Assembly: GCA_026182355.1 (NCBI GenBank)
Contig: JAPFBL010001617.1
Coordinates: forward strand, 5,963,001-6,027,000
DNA length: 64,000 bases
Direction: 5' to 3'
DNA from: Hermatobates lingyangjiaoensis
Lineage: Eukaryota; Arthropoda; Insecta; Hemiptera; Hermatobatidae
The first letter of the stretch is position 1. Every line of letters begins with the position of its first letter. The translations under genes were made by a program, and so were the position numbers. The notes beneath the pieces were generated by a model, which saw only the letters and a program-made list of their open reading frames with translations, did no database searches and was not told where the DNA came from. Shown in pieces: positions 34,435 to 44,500 of the stretch.

Positions 34435-36550
34435 TTTTCTTTACCATGCTACTCTACAGCGACTGTCGTCATAAAGTACAATTGATTAAATGAACACTGA
34501 CTGTCACTGACTGCCTTTCGTTTTCCAAATCTTCGTTCTTATGGAACGAAAAACAAACTATAACAACGTCAACAATTATTAGGTGGTGATTATACTCTTG
34601 CTCTTCTTTGGAAGAAGAGCGATTAGTAAATATATCTGTAATACCATAGAAAGGGATGTTAGGATATAATAATGAAAATTATTATGATACGGTAGATCTG
34701 TTTGTGAATGAAGAAAACAAGAATAATTACTTTATGAAATATGGTGAACTGATTCATGTTTTAATTATATAACTTTCATATATACCGGAATTATTTGATT
34801 ATAATAAGTCACAGCCATGACTGACAAAAATTCTACAATTTTTATATAACCATTGAATTAATATTAACATGTGTGTACTCTTCCAGGTACAGACGAAAGG
34901 ATACCTGTACACAGGTTAGTGGGCATGTTTTGTGTTTATGCATGTAATCATTTCAGGTTTATGTGTTTAATGAGCAAAAATTCAATCTCATACACTGTTC
35001 GAAACCCTCTTACTTCCACTGTTCTTCCCAGTCCGATCGTGATCTGTTAGGGCTCTAGAAGAGCTATTCTCAAAGGATGTCCATAGGATTTCTAGGTGTC
35101 TCTGAGTGATTCAGAATAATATATCCAGACATAAAAACGTTGCCATCATACCTCACCTTACGCAATATATCTCTTTTTGTGAACACATCATTATTATGAG
35201 TAATAAGGAATAGCGATTTTCTTCTTAAGAAGAGCTACTCACCTCAAACATATTATATACGCAGTGAATTTGTTTTACCAATGTCGAGATAACATTTGTA
35301 CACAACTCTGAGCAAAAATTCTACCATTTACAACAACATTTTTCCTTAGTTAAAACAGGCTAGACATAAAAACATTTCAATGGTCTGAAGAAGGAATTCG
35401 AGCTCCTCCCTATCTCTATCAAACGTTTTAGCCCCAAACTCTGAAGAGGTCGTCAAAGCTCATCAAGTTTATATTTCCCTGGACAGAAGAATAAACAACT
35501 GAAAAGAAGTCTCATTTTCATTATTTATTAATATTATTTTTATCGTATTGCATTTAATTTAATTAAAATATTTCTCGAAGATTTGTATACAGTGTGCTTT
35601 CAGCTATTTGTAGAATTAATAGTTCCCCAGATTCAAGCAGTTTCAGAACCACTACCCTAGAAACATAACAAAGGCTTTTCAGGTATATGAAGATGTGTGA
35701 TTGTACTTCTGCGTAGGTAACTTATCGTTGAATACATCGGTGATTTATATTTTTTAAATCTATATATGCAACTGTTTTAATCTACTCTCTTGTATAACTC
35801 ATATGTTATGGTACTAGTAACGCTCTTGATGTGTAGAAAGAGGTTTGATTATATGTTTCATTAATTATATTAAAGGGGTATATGTGAGATGCCTCAGATA
35901 TGTTGACTAAAATATATGTTTGACGTATTTAAGTCTATAGTTACATATATGTTTGTAAACTACTTTCCATGTAACTCGGATGGGGGTTAGAAACGTATTT
36001 GAGTTATGAAGAGGTGTTGATCAATTTCTTATTTTTATTCTACTGTTTAAGGTAACTTATGGTTCTTGTATGGTTCCTGTATACTATAGATGTTTTATTA
36101 ACTCTAAATTTATGTTTTCCATTATACAATAAGAATTGCAATTATACATTTTCAAGACATTTTCAGGTATATTCAGAAATTCAGTACAGGCTTATGGAGA
36201 TGTATACTTACATTATTATTTTAATTTTACTCTATGAGGTATCTTATAACTGTTGAGTAAAATAGCTTTTCTATGTATATTTTAATTTAGTATTCTCCTT
36301 CCCTTTTTGTTTGAATTTAAAATTCTATAAACCTGCTTTATTTTTCTTTTTAATTTTTTCAAAGCTGTCACGGAGGATTTCATCCTTTGAGTTGTTTCTT
36401 GTTCCTTCTTTCTTTTTGCCATGATATTAACTCTTTTATTTGCAAATCTAAAAAAAATAGTATTCATTAATTAAACAGCTTGAAAAATATTTATTTTATC
36501 ATGATGAAATTATTGCTTGTGCAATCTGTTATAGTGTGGTATGTACTTGT
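34435..36550. other. AT-rich stretch, nothing recognised
   Basis: Short open frames only (65 aa at 36059 plus, 61 aa at 36467-36282 minus). A CTGAAGA...CAAACGTTTTAGCC motif near 35385-35430 is a weak hammerhead look-alike (see rejected list). Confidence 0.4.
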
Positions 36551-36601
36551 ATTGGGGGATTTCAAAAAAATACGTCTTCACACAAATAAAGTTTAATATG
36601 A

Positions 36602-36647
36602 AACAAACAACTTGTTTCGAACATTTAGTATTCTTCTTCAGGTTAAC
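36602..36647 (-). ncRNA. Candidate hammerhead ribozyme, family F2 (well-preserved core)
   Basis: On the minus strand: stem I 5' strand AAC, core CTGAAGA, one unpaired A, stem II GAA-TACTAAATG-TTC, GAAA, CAAG, TT, then GTT. GTT pairs with AAC as stem I (3 bp, then internal loop). Stem III is C-G plus A-U with loop AA, too short alone, as in PLE-type hammerheads that act as dimers. All invariant core nucleotides (CUGANGA, GAAA, UH) are present. Confidence 0.65.
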
Positions 36648-36842
36648 ATCTAAAAAAATAGATATATCCTGTGAGCTTTAAGAACATTAAGATAGAAGGT
36701 TCAGGATTAATTATGTCAATTTTCATACCAATCCCCTTGTTAAAAACCTCAACAGTTCAATTCAACATTCATATATTGTATTCAATTTCAAATAATTCAC
36801 TCTGATGTCCTTAAAGCTCACAGATATGTATATTTTTTAGAT

Positions 36843-36890
36843 GTAAACCTGAAGAAAAGCACTAACTGTTCTAAACGCGTTTCTTAGTTT
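36843..36890 (+). ncRNA. Degenerate hammerhead-like motif, family F2
   Basis: Plus-strand AAACCTGAAGA, then AAGCACTAACTGTTC, then TAAA in place of GAAA, and CGCGTTT. The core guanine before AAA is lost, so this arm is probably inactive. Confidence 0.5.
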
Positions 36891-37197
36891 CTTTTCTTTT
36901 TGTGTGGAGACGTAATTCTTGAAATTCCCCAGTATGATGTTTTTAATTTTATTGTTAATATATTTATTGAAATATTTTTAAGTATTCTAAACAAAGCATA
37001 ATAATCATGAAAAAATGAATATATTTATTGGTTAAGACTAACTATTCCAAAACTTTAAAAAAAACACACCTATACACAACAATCCAACATCTTAGGAACA
37101 CATGTACACAGGCTGCATCTCACATGAAGATATCAAGTTTCTCTTTGTTTGTCAGTACGCAGTAGAGAAATGAACCATTTTATTGAAAACCCCCGAC

Positions 37198-37290
37198 CAG
37201 TGGCGTAGCAACTATTTTTGCCACCCCGGGAGGTCGTAAAATTTGTCCACCCGCCCGAAGAAAAAGGTTTGTTTTTTTTTTACGATTTAC
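37198..37290 (+). mobile_element. Possible DNA-transposon end (CAGTGGCGTAGC)
   Basis: CAGTGGCGTAGCAACTATTT followed by GCCACCCCGGGAGG is the kind of terminal sequence many hAT/MITE elements share. No mirrored right end was found before 38.5 kb, so this is tentative. Confidence 0.4.
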
Positions 37291-37455
37291 CTTCGAAGGC
37301 AGGACCAATACAATTTTAGTGAAATTGCCTAAGCATTAATAAATAGTAATAAAATAATAATAATAATAATAATTAAACATATTAGTTCATTGAAAAACTT
37401 CTTTTTACTTTCTTAATATTTAGATTACTTATTAAATAAGTATTGTAATATTTAC

Positions 37456-37600
37456 GAGTTCACACACAGAAATAAAGTAAAACACTTACTAACTCAAATT
37501 CTTGGGGAATCCCTGTTTCTGTTCTCCTGAAGACGGATTCCTCGAAAATTTGAGTTTGTAAGAGTGTTTCTTTTTCTGTGTGTTATTATTGATTCGATTT
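37456..37600. repeat. Inverted-repeat element with hammerhead-like arm (family F3)
   Basis: The left arm (minus) AATTTGAGTTAGTAAGTGTT and TTCTGTGTGTGAA is mirrored on the plus strand by AATTTGAGTTTGTAAGAGTG and TTTCTGTGTGTTA (37548-37595). Between them lie CTTGGGGAATCCC and the 5' half of a hammerhead core. Confidence 0.65.
37522..37560 (+). ncRNA. Candidate hammerhead ribozyme, family F3
   Basis: CTC, core CTGAAGA (37527-37533), a weak stem II (CGGATTCCTC, only GG/CC pairing), GAAA (37544-37547), ATTT, then GAG. CTC/GAG form stem I directly next to the core, and AAATTT is palindromic for a dimeric stem III. All invariant core bases are present; stem II looks damaged. Confidence 0.55.
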
Positions 37601-37604
37601 TGAA

Positions 37605-38510
37605 CTCTTATTGTGTCCAGTTTGGATCGTCTTTCTGATTTTATAGTGAATATACTAATATTTAGTTATATTCTAAATATTATAGCATATTGCTCAAGTA
37701 TTTATTTTAATAAAGTCTATCCCTGGAAGACTAACTGCGGTTTGAAATATTGATTCTAGTAATGTTTTCGTTCTTTTTGTGTTGCTCTTTTTTATCACTT
37801 ACTTATTTTTCCAGTTTGAATGCTGTCAAAATATTTGTTTGAGTAAACATTGTTTATTAGTTCTTGCTTGGTTAAAGAAATATGGTTCTTAAAAAGGTCC
37901 CAGGATGAAGCGGTCTTGTAAGTTCTGTGAATGAGAGGGATCTGATAGTGCAGTTTTTATACAGTTGAGGGACATTCACTCTTCGCAATTAGGTTGGTTG
38001 GTTTTCTATAAATTATATGTGCTACGTTGAAAATAAACTTTTAAACAACAGCCCTGAATTAAAGCCTTCTATCTATTGTAGATATGTTGTTGATTTTGTT
38101 GTCGTAAGAGATTCACTAAATTACTAAACCTTAAATCAGCATTTGAAAACAACTCCTGTCTCAAATGTATACCAATAGAAAGGAAGATAGACTGCCTTGA
38201 TGTAAATATCAACCTAAAAACTAACATACTACAGACTTCTATGTATAAAAAACCAACCACACAGAATCTTACCTAATTGCTTAGAGTGAAAAACGTTTCG
38301 ATAAAACTAAAAACAGACATATAGTTCTTGTGAGGTAATTTTTTTGGTGATATTGAAACATGGGAAAGGATCTTTATTGTTTCCTATATTAAACGGGTAC
38401 TATTTTCATCCCGCTCTGCTGGTCATTCCTGAATTTAATGGTGTTAAATGTAGTCCGAGTATGAATTTTCATAATAAAAATGTCAGCAATTTTTGAATAT
38501 TACAGGGGGG
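37605..38510. other. AT-rich stretch, nothing recognised
   Basis: A 63-codon minus frame (38260-38069) has no recognised domain. Confidence 0.4.
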
Positions 38511-38512
38511 AA

Positions 38513-39896
38513 TCATTATAAATAAAATAATGATTTTGTCTGTACATTGCTTAGAACTGACTCATTTCAAGTTTTCTTTACGTTTCATACATTGGAGAAA
38601 CCGAATCCACCCTTAGAAAAATTTCTGTCGGTTTGTCGGTTTGTCTGTTTGTCCGCAAAACTTTGTCACAGGTAAACTCAGCTACCATAAGACATATAAA
38701 GCTGAAACTTTTACAGTAGATTTGTGTAGGTTCAACTTAAAATTAGGCTATGAATTGATTGGAAATTCAACGTAGAAGTGAAGTTATGGACGTTTAACGC
38801 AAAAATGTTTGTCACAAGTAAACTCAGCCACCATAAGACATAGCGAGCTGAAACATTGACACTGGATTTGTGTGTGCCTATCTTAAAATATGGGCTCTAA
38901 ATAGATTATTAATTCAGTACAGAAGCGAAGTTATGGGGCTTTTAGCTGTATTTTCCTAACTTCACAGACAAGTTTGTTTTGAAAATACACAGGTGTGGCA
39001 AGTAGGTATTGTTAGTTGATTTTAATTTCATTGGAGCATATGAATATATTGCGTATTTGACATCATTGAAATGGTGTTTCACAGAGTTAAGGATGTACTA
39101 TCTATTGAGAATAAATGTTTTGTAAACGAGCAATTCTCAGCCCTTAATATGAACAGGCATGAGAAATCAACAAACAAGTTCTTACGCTATATGAAGCCGA
39201 GGAAAGAACTTACAAGTCAGTAAAGAGATTGGATTAGTGATGAAGAAGCAGTTCATTATCTAATTGAATTTCTTGACTCTGAATTTATTTCTCCTGGACT
39301 GCCTGCTCATGAGTAAAAACTTAAAGTAGGAGCACCAATGATGCTGCAATTTATAGCAGTAACAAATTTCATGTTACGAAACATGAGTGACCCAAAAATT
39401 GTGCAACGGGACACGACTCTGAGTTCGTGCTCTACACAGATATGCCATAGAGGCGGACATAATGACTGGATGTGGTATTGGGGAGTCTGTGTGTATACCA
39501 CGCATACCATTGATTCCGAGCCACTGTCTGTTTCCATTCAAATGATTGCAAGGTCCCCTCAGAGTCTATTTCGCAATGACGTTAACTAAGTCGCAAAGGG
39601 AGACTTTATCTAACGCAGGAATTCAAGTTAGCGAAACCAAGTTTTTCTCACATGGTCAACTGTTGTTTACTTGCTCAATAGTCAGAGGTTTCAACTGATT
39701 GTTCTTCCATGAACCTGAAGGACAGACAACTAATGTAGTGTATACAGAGGCATTTGTTTAACACTGTACTAATAATGGTGTTTTCTACTATTCTATAATT
39801 TCTAATTATAGTATTAGTATAATACTATAATTGATATTTTGGAATACCAAGTATAATAGAATTTTTGATTCCGTCAAAGACGGGTACATTTGCTAG
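38513..39896 (+). mobile_element. Non-autonomous Helitron, copy 2 (1,384 bp)
   Basis: Starts TC after host A (38512) and ends CTAG (39893-39896) before host T, with the same CCGTC-AAA-GACGG hairpin just upstream. It is nearly identical along its whole length to the copy at 21040-22415, differing by scattered substitutions and small indels such as an extra GTCGGTTT unit near 38632. It carries the same broken helicase tail (83-codon frame 39338-39589). Right next to it, repeat C begins, so it probably landed in or beside that older repeat. Confidence 0.9.
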
Positions 39897-40316
39897 TCTT
39901 CGATAAACTTGTCAGATTATGTTCGAAGAATCATTACATTTTCTTTGTATTTACAAATGGATATAGCCACATTAAAGTAGATGAAGTCATTTAATTGATA
40001 ATCTATGAGTCATGAGTTCAATTATACTTTTACCATAGAGTTTGAGAATACGACTACACAATAGTTGCATTAAAAGAAATCAATTACTTAAATTGATTGC
40101 CAGTAATTTTGATATTATGCTTAATTATAGTAAAGTTGAATTTAGATTATGCCAGATGGTTTTATTTTTCGTTCATTGTGGTTCAAAGCTGGAATATTTA
40201 TTGCATTACTGTGTAATGTTAAAACGAAAACCTATGAAAAAGGAAAAAAATATTGCAATATAGTGTTTTGTATTAGGCAGGTTTCACTCAAGTTTAGTGA
40301 AACCACTCCAGATTTT
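39897..40316 (+). repeat. Repeat C with diverged family A tails
   Basis: 39905-40110 matches 25690-25900 in order. It is followed by ATTATAGTAAAGTTGAATTT (about 40122) and later GTGAAACCACTCCAGATTTT (about 40296-40315), both like the family A right end. Confidence 0.5.
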
Positions 40317-40319
40317 TAA

Positions 40320-41440
40320 TATTGGAGAGGTTCTAAAAATTGAACGGAACAAATTAAAAGGACAATTGATGAACTATTTTAATGTCAATCACAGAAACAT
40401 TTGTGGGCAATGTTTTATTGTCATGATTTTTCAACTTTAGTAATTTTTAATAAGGAGGAAAAGTAAATTTACATTTTGTATTAAATATTTTTATGTCTGG
40501 AAATTTCCAAATGTCTTTTCAAAAATGTTATATTTGTTAAATACAGGTTTGTGTATGAGAAAATTAAATTTAAAGGAGTAAAGTCCTGAATTTTAAAAAG
40601 TCATGAACTGAGCATCTCCGACCACAGTGAAGATTGAATATTATATTGAGGTTTCTGTGGAGTTTTTTTTCGCAGAAATTAAATCTATCAATACACAGTG
40701 TATGTATACTAATAGGGCTAAACTGGACGTCACTTTAATTGGTGGGCGGAGTTTAGGTACAGGGATTTGAATCAATATACATTATTCGAAAAGTATATTG
40801 ATACTTTTTTACTTTAGAGGTAACTTATTTAAATAGTATATTATTGACATGTTTTCTTGTATCATTATTTTAAAAGCAGGATATGTGTACACTTTTTAAA
40901 GAACTATATGTTGTTTAATAAATAATAAGTGAATTATGTGTAGGATTATATGTTAAGGTGAAGCAGAACTTTAAGTTTGAATTCCATTAACTTACTGAGG
41001 CTCTGGAGAGGACTTACTTTTTCTTATTTACTTCAGGTTTAGTTTCCTTCGTGATTATCTTACTTTTATTTGTGTGTTTGTTGTTTATTGATAACTATTC
41101 ACTTCTAAGAGAGCCAATTTCTATTGAAGTTAAATTATTGTTTCCTTTTTGCCTCTAATGTACGTACTTAATTTTCTATTTACACGTTTAATTACAGTAA
41201 TCCCAATTGTAAAAAGTTTAACTTTTTGAAAATATTGTTAAGTTTTTATACTGTGATGTTTAATTATTTCAAAGTTATTTGTTTTCATCTAATTAAGAAG
41301 AATTATTCTCTCCTGTAAGAAATTATTATATTATCTTATTATATTGTCTGCAATAAGGTATGGTAAAGTAATATTCAGAAGTGTAACTCGTAAAGTTGTA
41401 TTGAAATATGTTATCATTGTCTTAGGTTATTTTATATTAG
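40320..41440. other. Region upstream of GNB5 start exon
   Basis: AT-rich with no assigned promoter. An in-frame TAG (41438-41440) lies directly before the first ATG of the GNB5 start exon, so the coding frame does not extend upstream unless ATTTTATATTAG is a splice acceptor. Confidence 0.4.
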
Positions 41441-41443
41441 TCA

Positions 41444-41567
41444 ATGTGTGGAATTAACATGGCTCAAGATGGAAGTCCAAAGGATACAATTGAATCCTTG
41501 ACAAAGGAAGTTGACTCCCTCAAAACAAAACTTGAAGAAGAAAGACAGAAACTGAATGACGTTAGTT
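41444..41567 (+). CDS. GNB5: GNB5 exon A (start exon)
   Basis: Encodes [18 protein letters not shown] through LNDVS. The donor is GTGAGT at 41568. ATG at 41459 aligns with the conserved short-form start; ATG at 41444 adds five residues. Confidence 0.92.
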
Positions 41568-44500
41568 GTGAGTAGGTTATTGTAAATATTGTATACCAAT
41601 TTTGTTAAATTATTATTATAATTCTGTTATGTATAATCCGTTGCTTTAATAGCCATTGAAATAATGATAATATAGAGAGAAGCTATGGCTTTTCTGCCAA
41701 GAAAGGCAGTTGTCTAATAGACTGGGAGAAAAAGGAAATTTAATATCCCTGGATAATGGGATGATAAAGTGTTAAGGGATGATAAATAATTTTAAATGGT
41801 TTGGGAATAAGTAAAACGTTGGGAACAAACAAATGACAAAAGATGGTATGAAATAAGTTGAGTTGTTTTATTATGTCAAATAATTTCTTGAAATATAAAC
41901 TTTATTATGATTTGATAAGGTCTGTTTTGATTACTCCGAAAAGCCAAGAACTACATGTAACATTTACAATAATTTCTCATTGTGAAAGGAAAGTTTAGTT
42001 ATGTATTTCAATTTGGATAGTGGAACAATTTTATATACTTATTTGAATATCGGGATTGGACTTGTATTAAGACAAAAACAGAAAGGGCAGTTTTCTGTGA
42101 TTCAAATAAAAAGAATATCTACTAAGATAATTTAAATCTCCGTTTGTAATTGACATTTGGTTTCTACTTGTAGATGTTTTCTGATATTCATGAATAGGGT
42201 ATGGTTTAGGATGTTTTAAGTAGATTGGAAATCAGAAGTAGAATCTTATTGTATATCTAATCTTCTAGCTCTTAGGTACGTACTTAAAGTGTTTTGACAG
42301 TTTTAATCCACATGAAATTTATGACTGAGTTGTGATTACTAGCTTTGAGTAATTATTTACACAATCAAAAATGAGGTTTTAAATAGGCTGATCGGCTGAT
42401 CATTTGTAATTAATTAATTCGAATTGATTGATTGATGCTATTCATAATTACTAATTATGAGTAATTACATGCACAGTGGATTTGTGATAACTATGTTCAA
42501 TACACTGTTCCCCATTAGATCACAGAAGTTAAACAACATTAGGTGAGGTTTCACTTGGATGGGTGACACCACTTGCCTTTTAAACAAAAGTATTTAATAT
42601 ATTTTTCCATCTATCCTTAAATAAATTTCATTGTGTAACCTATTTTGTAAAAATCTGCATTTTAGTTAATGTTAAAGAAGAAATGAACATTTTCTGTAAT
42701 ATGTCCACTTTATAATGTAGATACGAGTATTATGTTTTTCACAATTTAAATATATCTGAGACAACACCAAATTATTTTTTCAGTGTCCAATGTGAGTGAA
42801 AGATTGGAAGTTATAGCATTTCTCAATATAAAACCCAGAAGACTTCTCAAGGGCCACCAAGCCAAAGTGCTTTGCTTGGATTGGGCTCCTGACAAGAGAC
42901 ATATTGTTTCATCTTCTCAGGTTTGATTTATGAGAAAAGCAGCATCAGTAGTTTTTAAATAACTAAAATATATTTCAGAAATAATTTTTAATTATTGAAG
43001 TTAATGGAGAGAGTGTGGAACTAAATAAGTTCTTTATTGAGTGTTTTCAAGACATTTTGATTTGTGATCCAAAATTAATACTTCCTATTCACATAACTTA
43101 GTTACTATTCATCTGTGAAAACTTATTTAATTATTTTCACTATTAATTTCGGAACTCGTCTAAAAAAGTCTTAAAATTATCAGAAATGTGTTATACATGT
43201 GATAGCATGTATATTTATTTATTTTTACCGTCCTTTATTTTGAATACTTTTTTCCACTCACAATGTTGTGTTCTAAACATTTATTTATCTATAAAGTGTT
43301 CTTTCTTTATTTGTTTTTAGTTTTATACAAACAAAATCCCTCTCCCGGACTTTATGTTAGGTACACACCTAATTACATTCTTTTTCTTCTCTTTCATTAT
43401 CCATTCATCACCAGTTTTCATCAATTCTTAACCCAGTTTTTATTCACGTGTTCTTTAAATTCTTCAGCATTATTTAGGACTCTACTTTTTTTTTTTAATC
43501 TTATGGTATGATGAGTTTTGTTATTTTTCCTTACTAGACTTATTCTATATCGTATTTTGATCCGATAGAGGTAGACAGAGATCAAAATTGCTATCTAGTC
43601 CAAATAAGATGAAACTTAGTTAGTTATTGGAGCATGAAGTTTAGATATGGAAGTGGATCTCTGAATTATGACATTGTTTGTTTCTGCCTACATAATTCAT
43701 TTTCTAATAAATAATAATTTATTCATATTCTAATAAATAAAATTTTTTAGATATTTATTTTGGACATCTTTTTACTATGGGTAAAGTATAGTGATCGTGA
43801 ACAAATTCGATCTCGAAATTTTGATGGAATTACATGTTTTGAGGTCCTGCAAGTCGTTTTATAAAGTTTTTTCGATGATGTCTGTGGGTGGGTGAGTATG
43901 TATGCAAAGTTTGTGGCCACGCCACAGACCAGGATCTTTGATACATTAAGTTGATATTTTACTCAGTAATGGGTCTTATGGTGTAGATAAACCCTATTGT
44001 TTGGGAGCAATTGTGGATGACGGGAAAGTCACTTTTTTTGCCAAAATCCTGTTTTTATACAACCTTTTTTTTCTCTTAAATATTAATTCTAGAGTCTTGA
44101 AATTTTGGTATTATCTTTAAGACTTCAAAAGCAATAAACGAAAAATATCCTCAGAATTTTAAAACGACGGGAAACATTTTTTTCAATAACTTGCCAACAA
44201 ATTTAATTAAAAATTAGCAATTTAAAAAAAATTCACGTAATTTCGATTACTGAAAGAGCAATAACACTATAAAAACTGATTGCTTATCCTAGACTCACGG
44301 ATCAACTGCTATACTTGTCGAATATATATATTGGCAATATTCGATTACTATCACAAATAGTAATATAAAAATATTACTATAAGTAATTCAATGTAACTAT
44401 ATTTATTTACATTGACTTAGAAATTTTTTCAGTGAATTCACTGACATAAAATTGTTGTTTAGAAGTATAATGGAAAAATTTAAATAATTTATTGAAGTAT

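Larger units (their letters stand above)
36555..36930. repeat. Inverted-repeat element with two hammerhead-like arms (family F2, 376 bp)
   Basis: Terminal inverted repeats of about 33 bases: GGGGATTTCAAAAAAATACG then TCTTCACACAAA at the left, and the reverse complement of TTTGTGTGGAGACGTAATTC plus TTGAAATTCCCC at the right. Each arm carries a hammerhead-like core facing outward (minus at 36602-36647, plus at 36843-36890). The centre is AT-rich with matching ATCTAAAAAAATA segments, and GAGCTTTAAG is mirrored by CTTAAAGCTC. Confidence 0.75.

Noticed and set aside
35385..35432. CTGAAGA followed by AGGA/TCCT pairing and CAAACGTTTTAGCC, a possible seventh hammerhead
   Set aside because: About 12 extra bases lie between the stem and CAAA, GAAA is changed, and stem I does not pair. 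Too degenerate to call.
36282..36467. Lys-rich 61-codon minus frame (MAKRKKEQETTQRM...)
   Set aside because: A basic, low-complexity frame in AT-rich DNA with no recognised relative or gene context.
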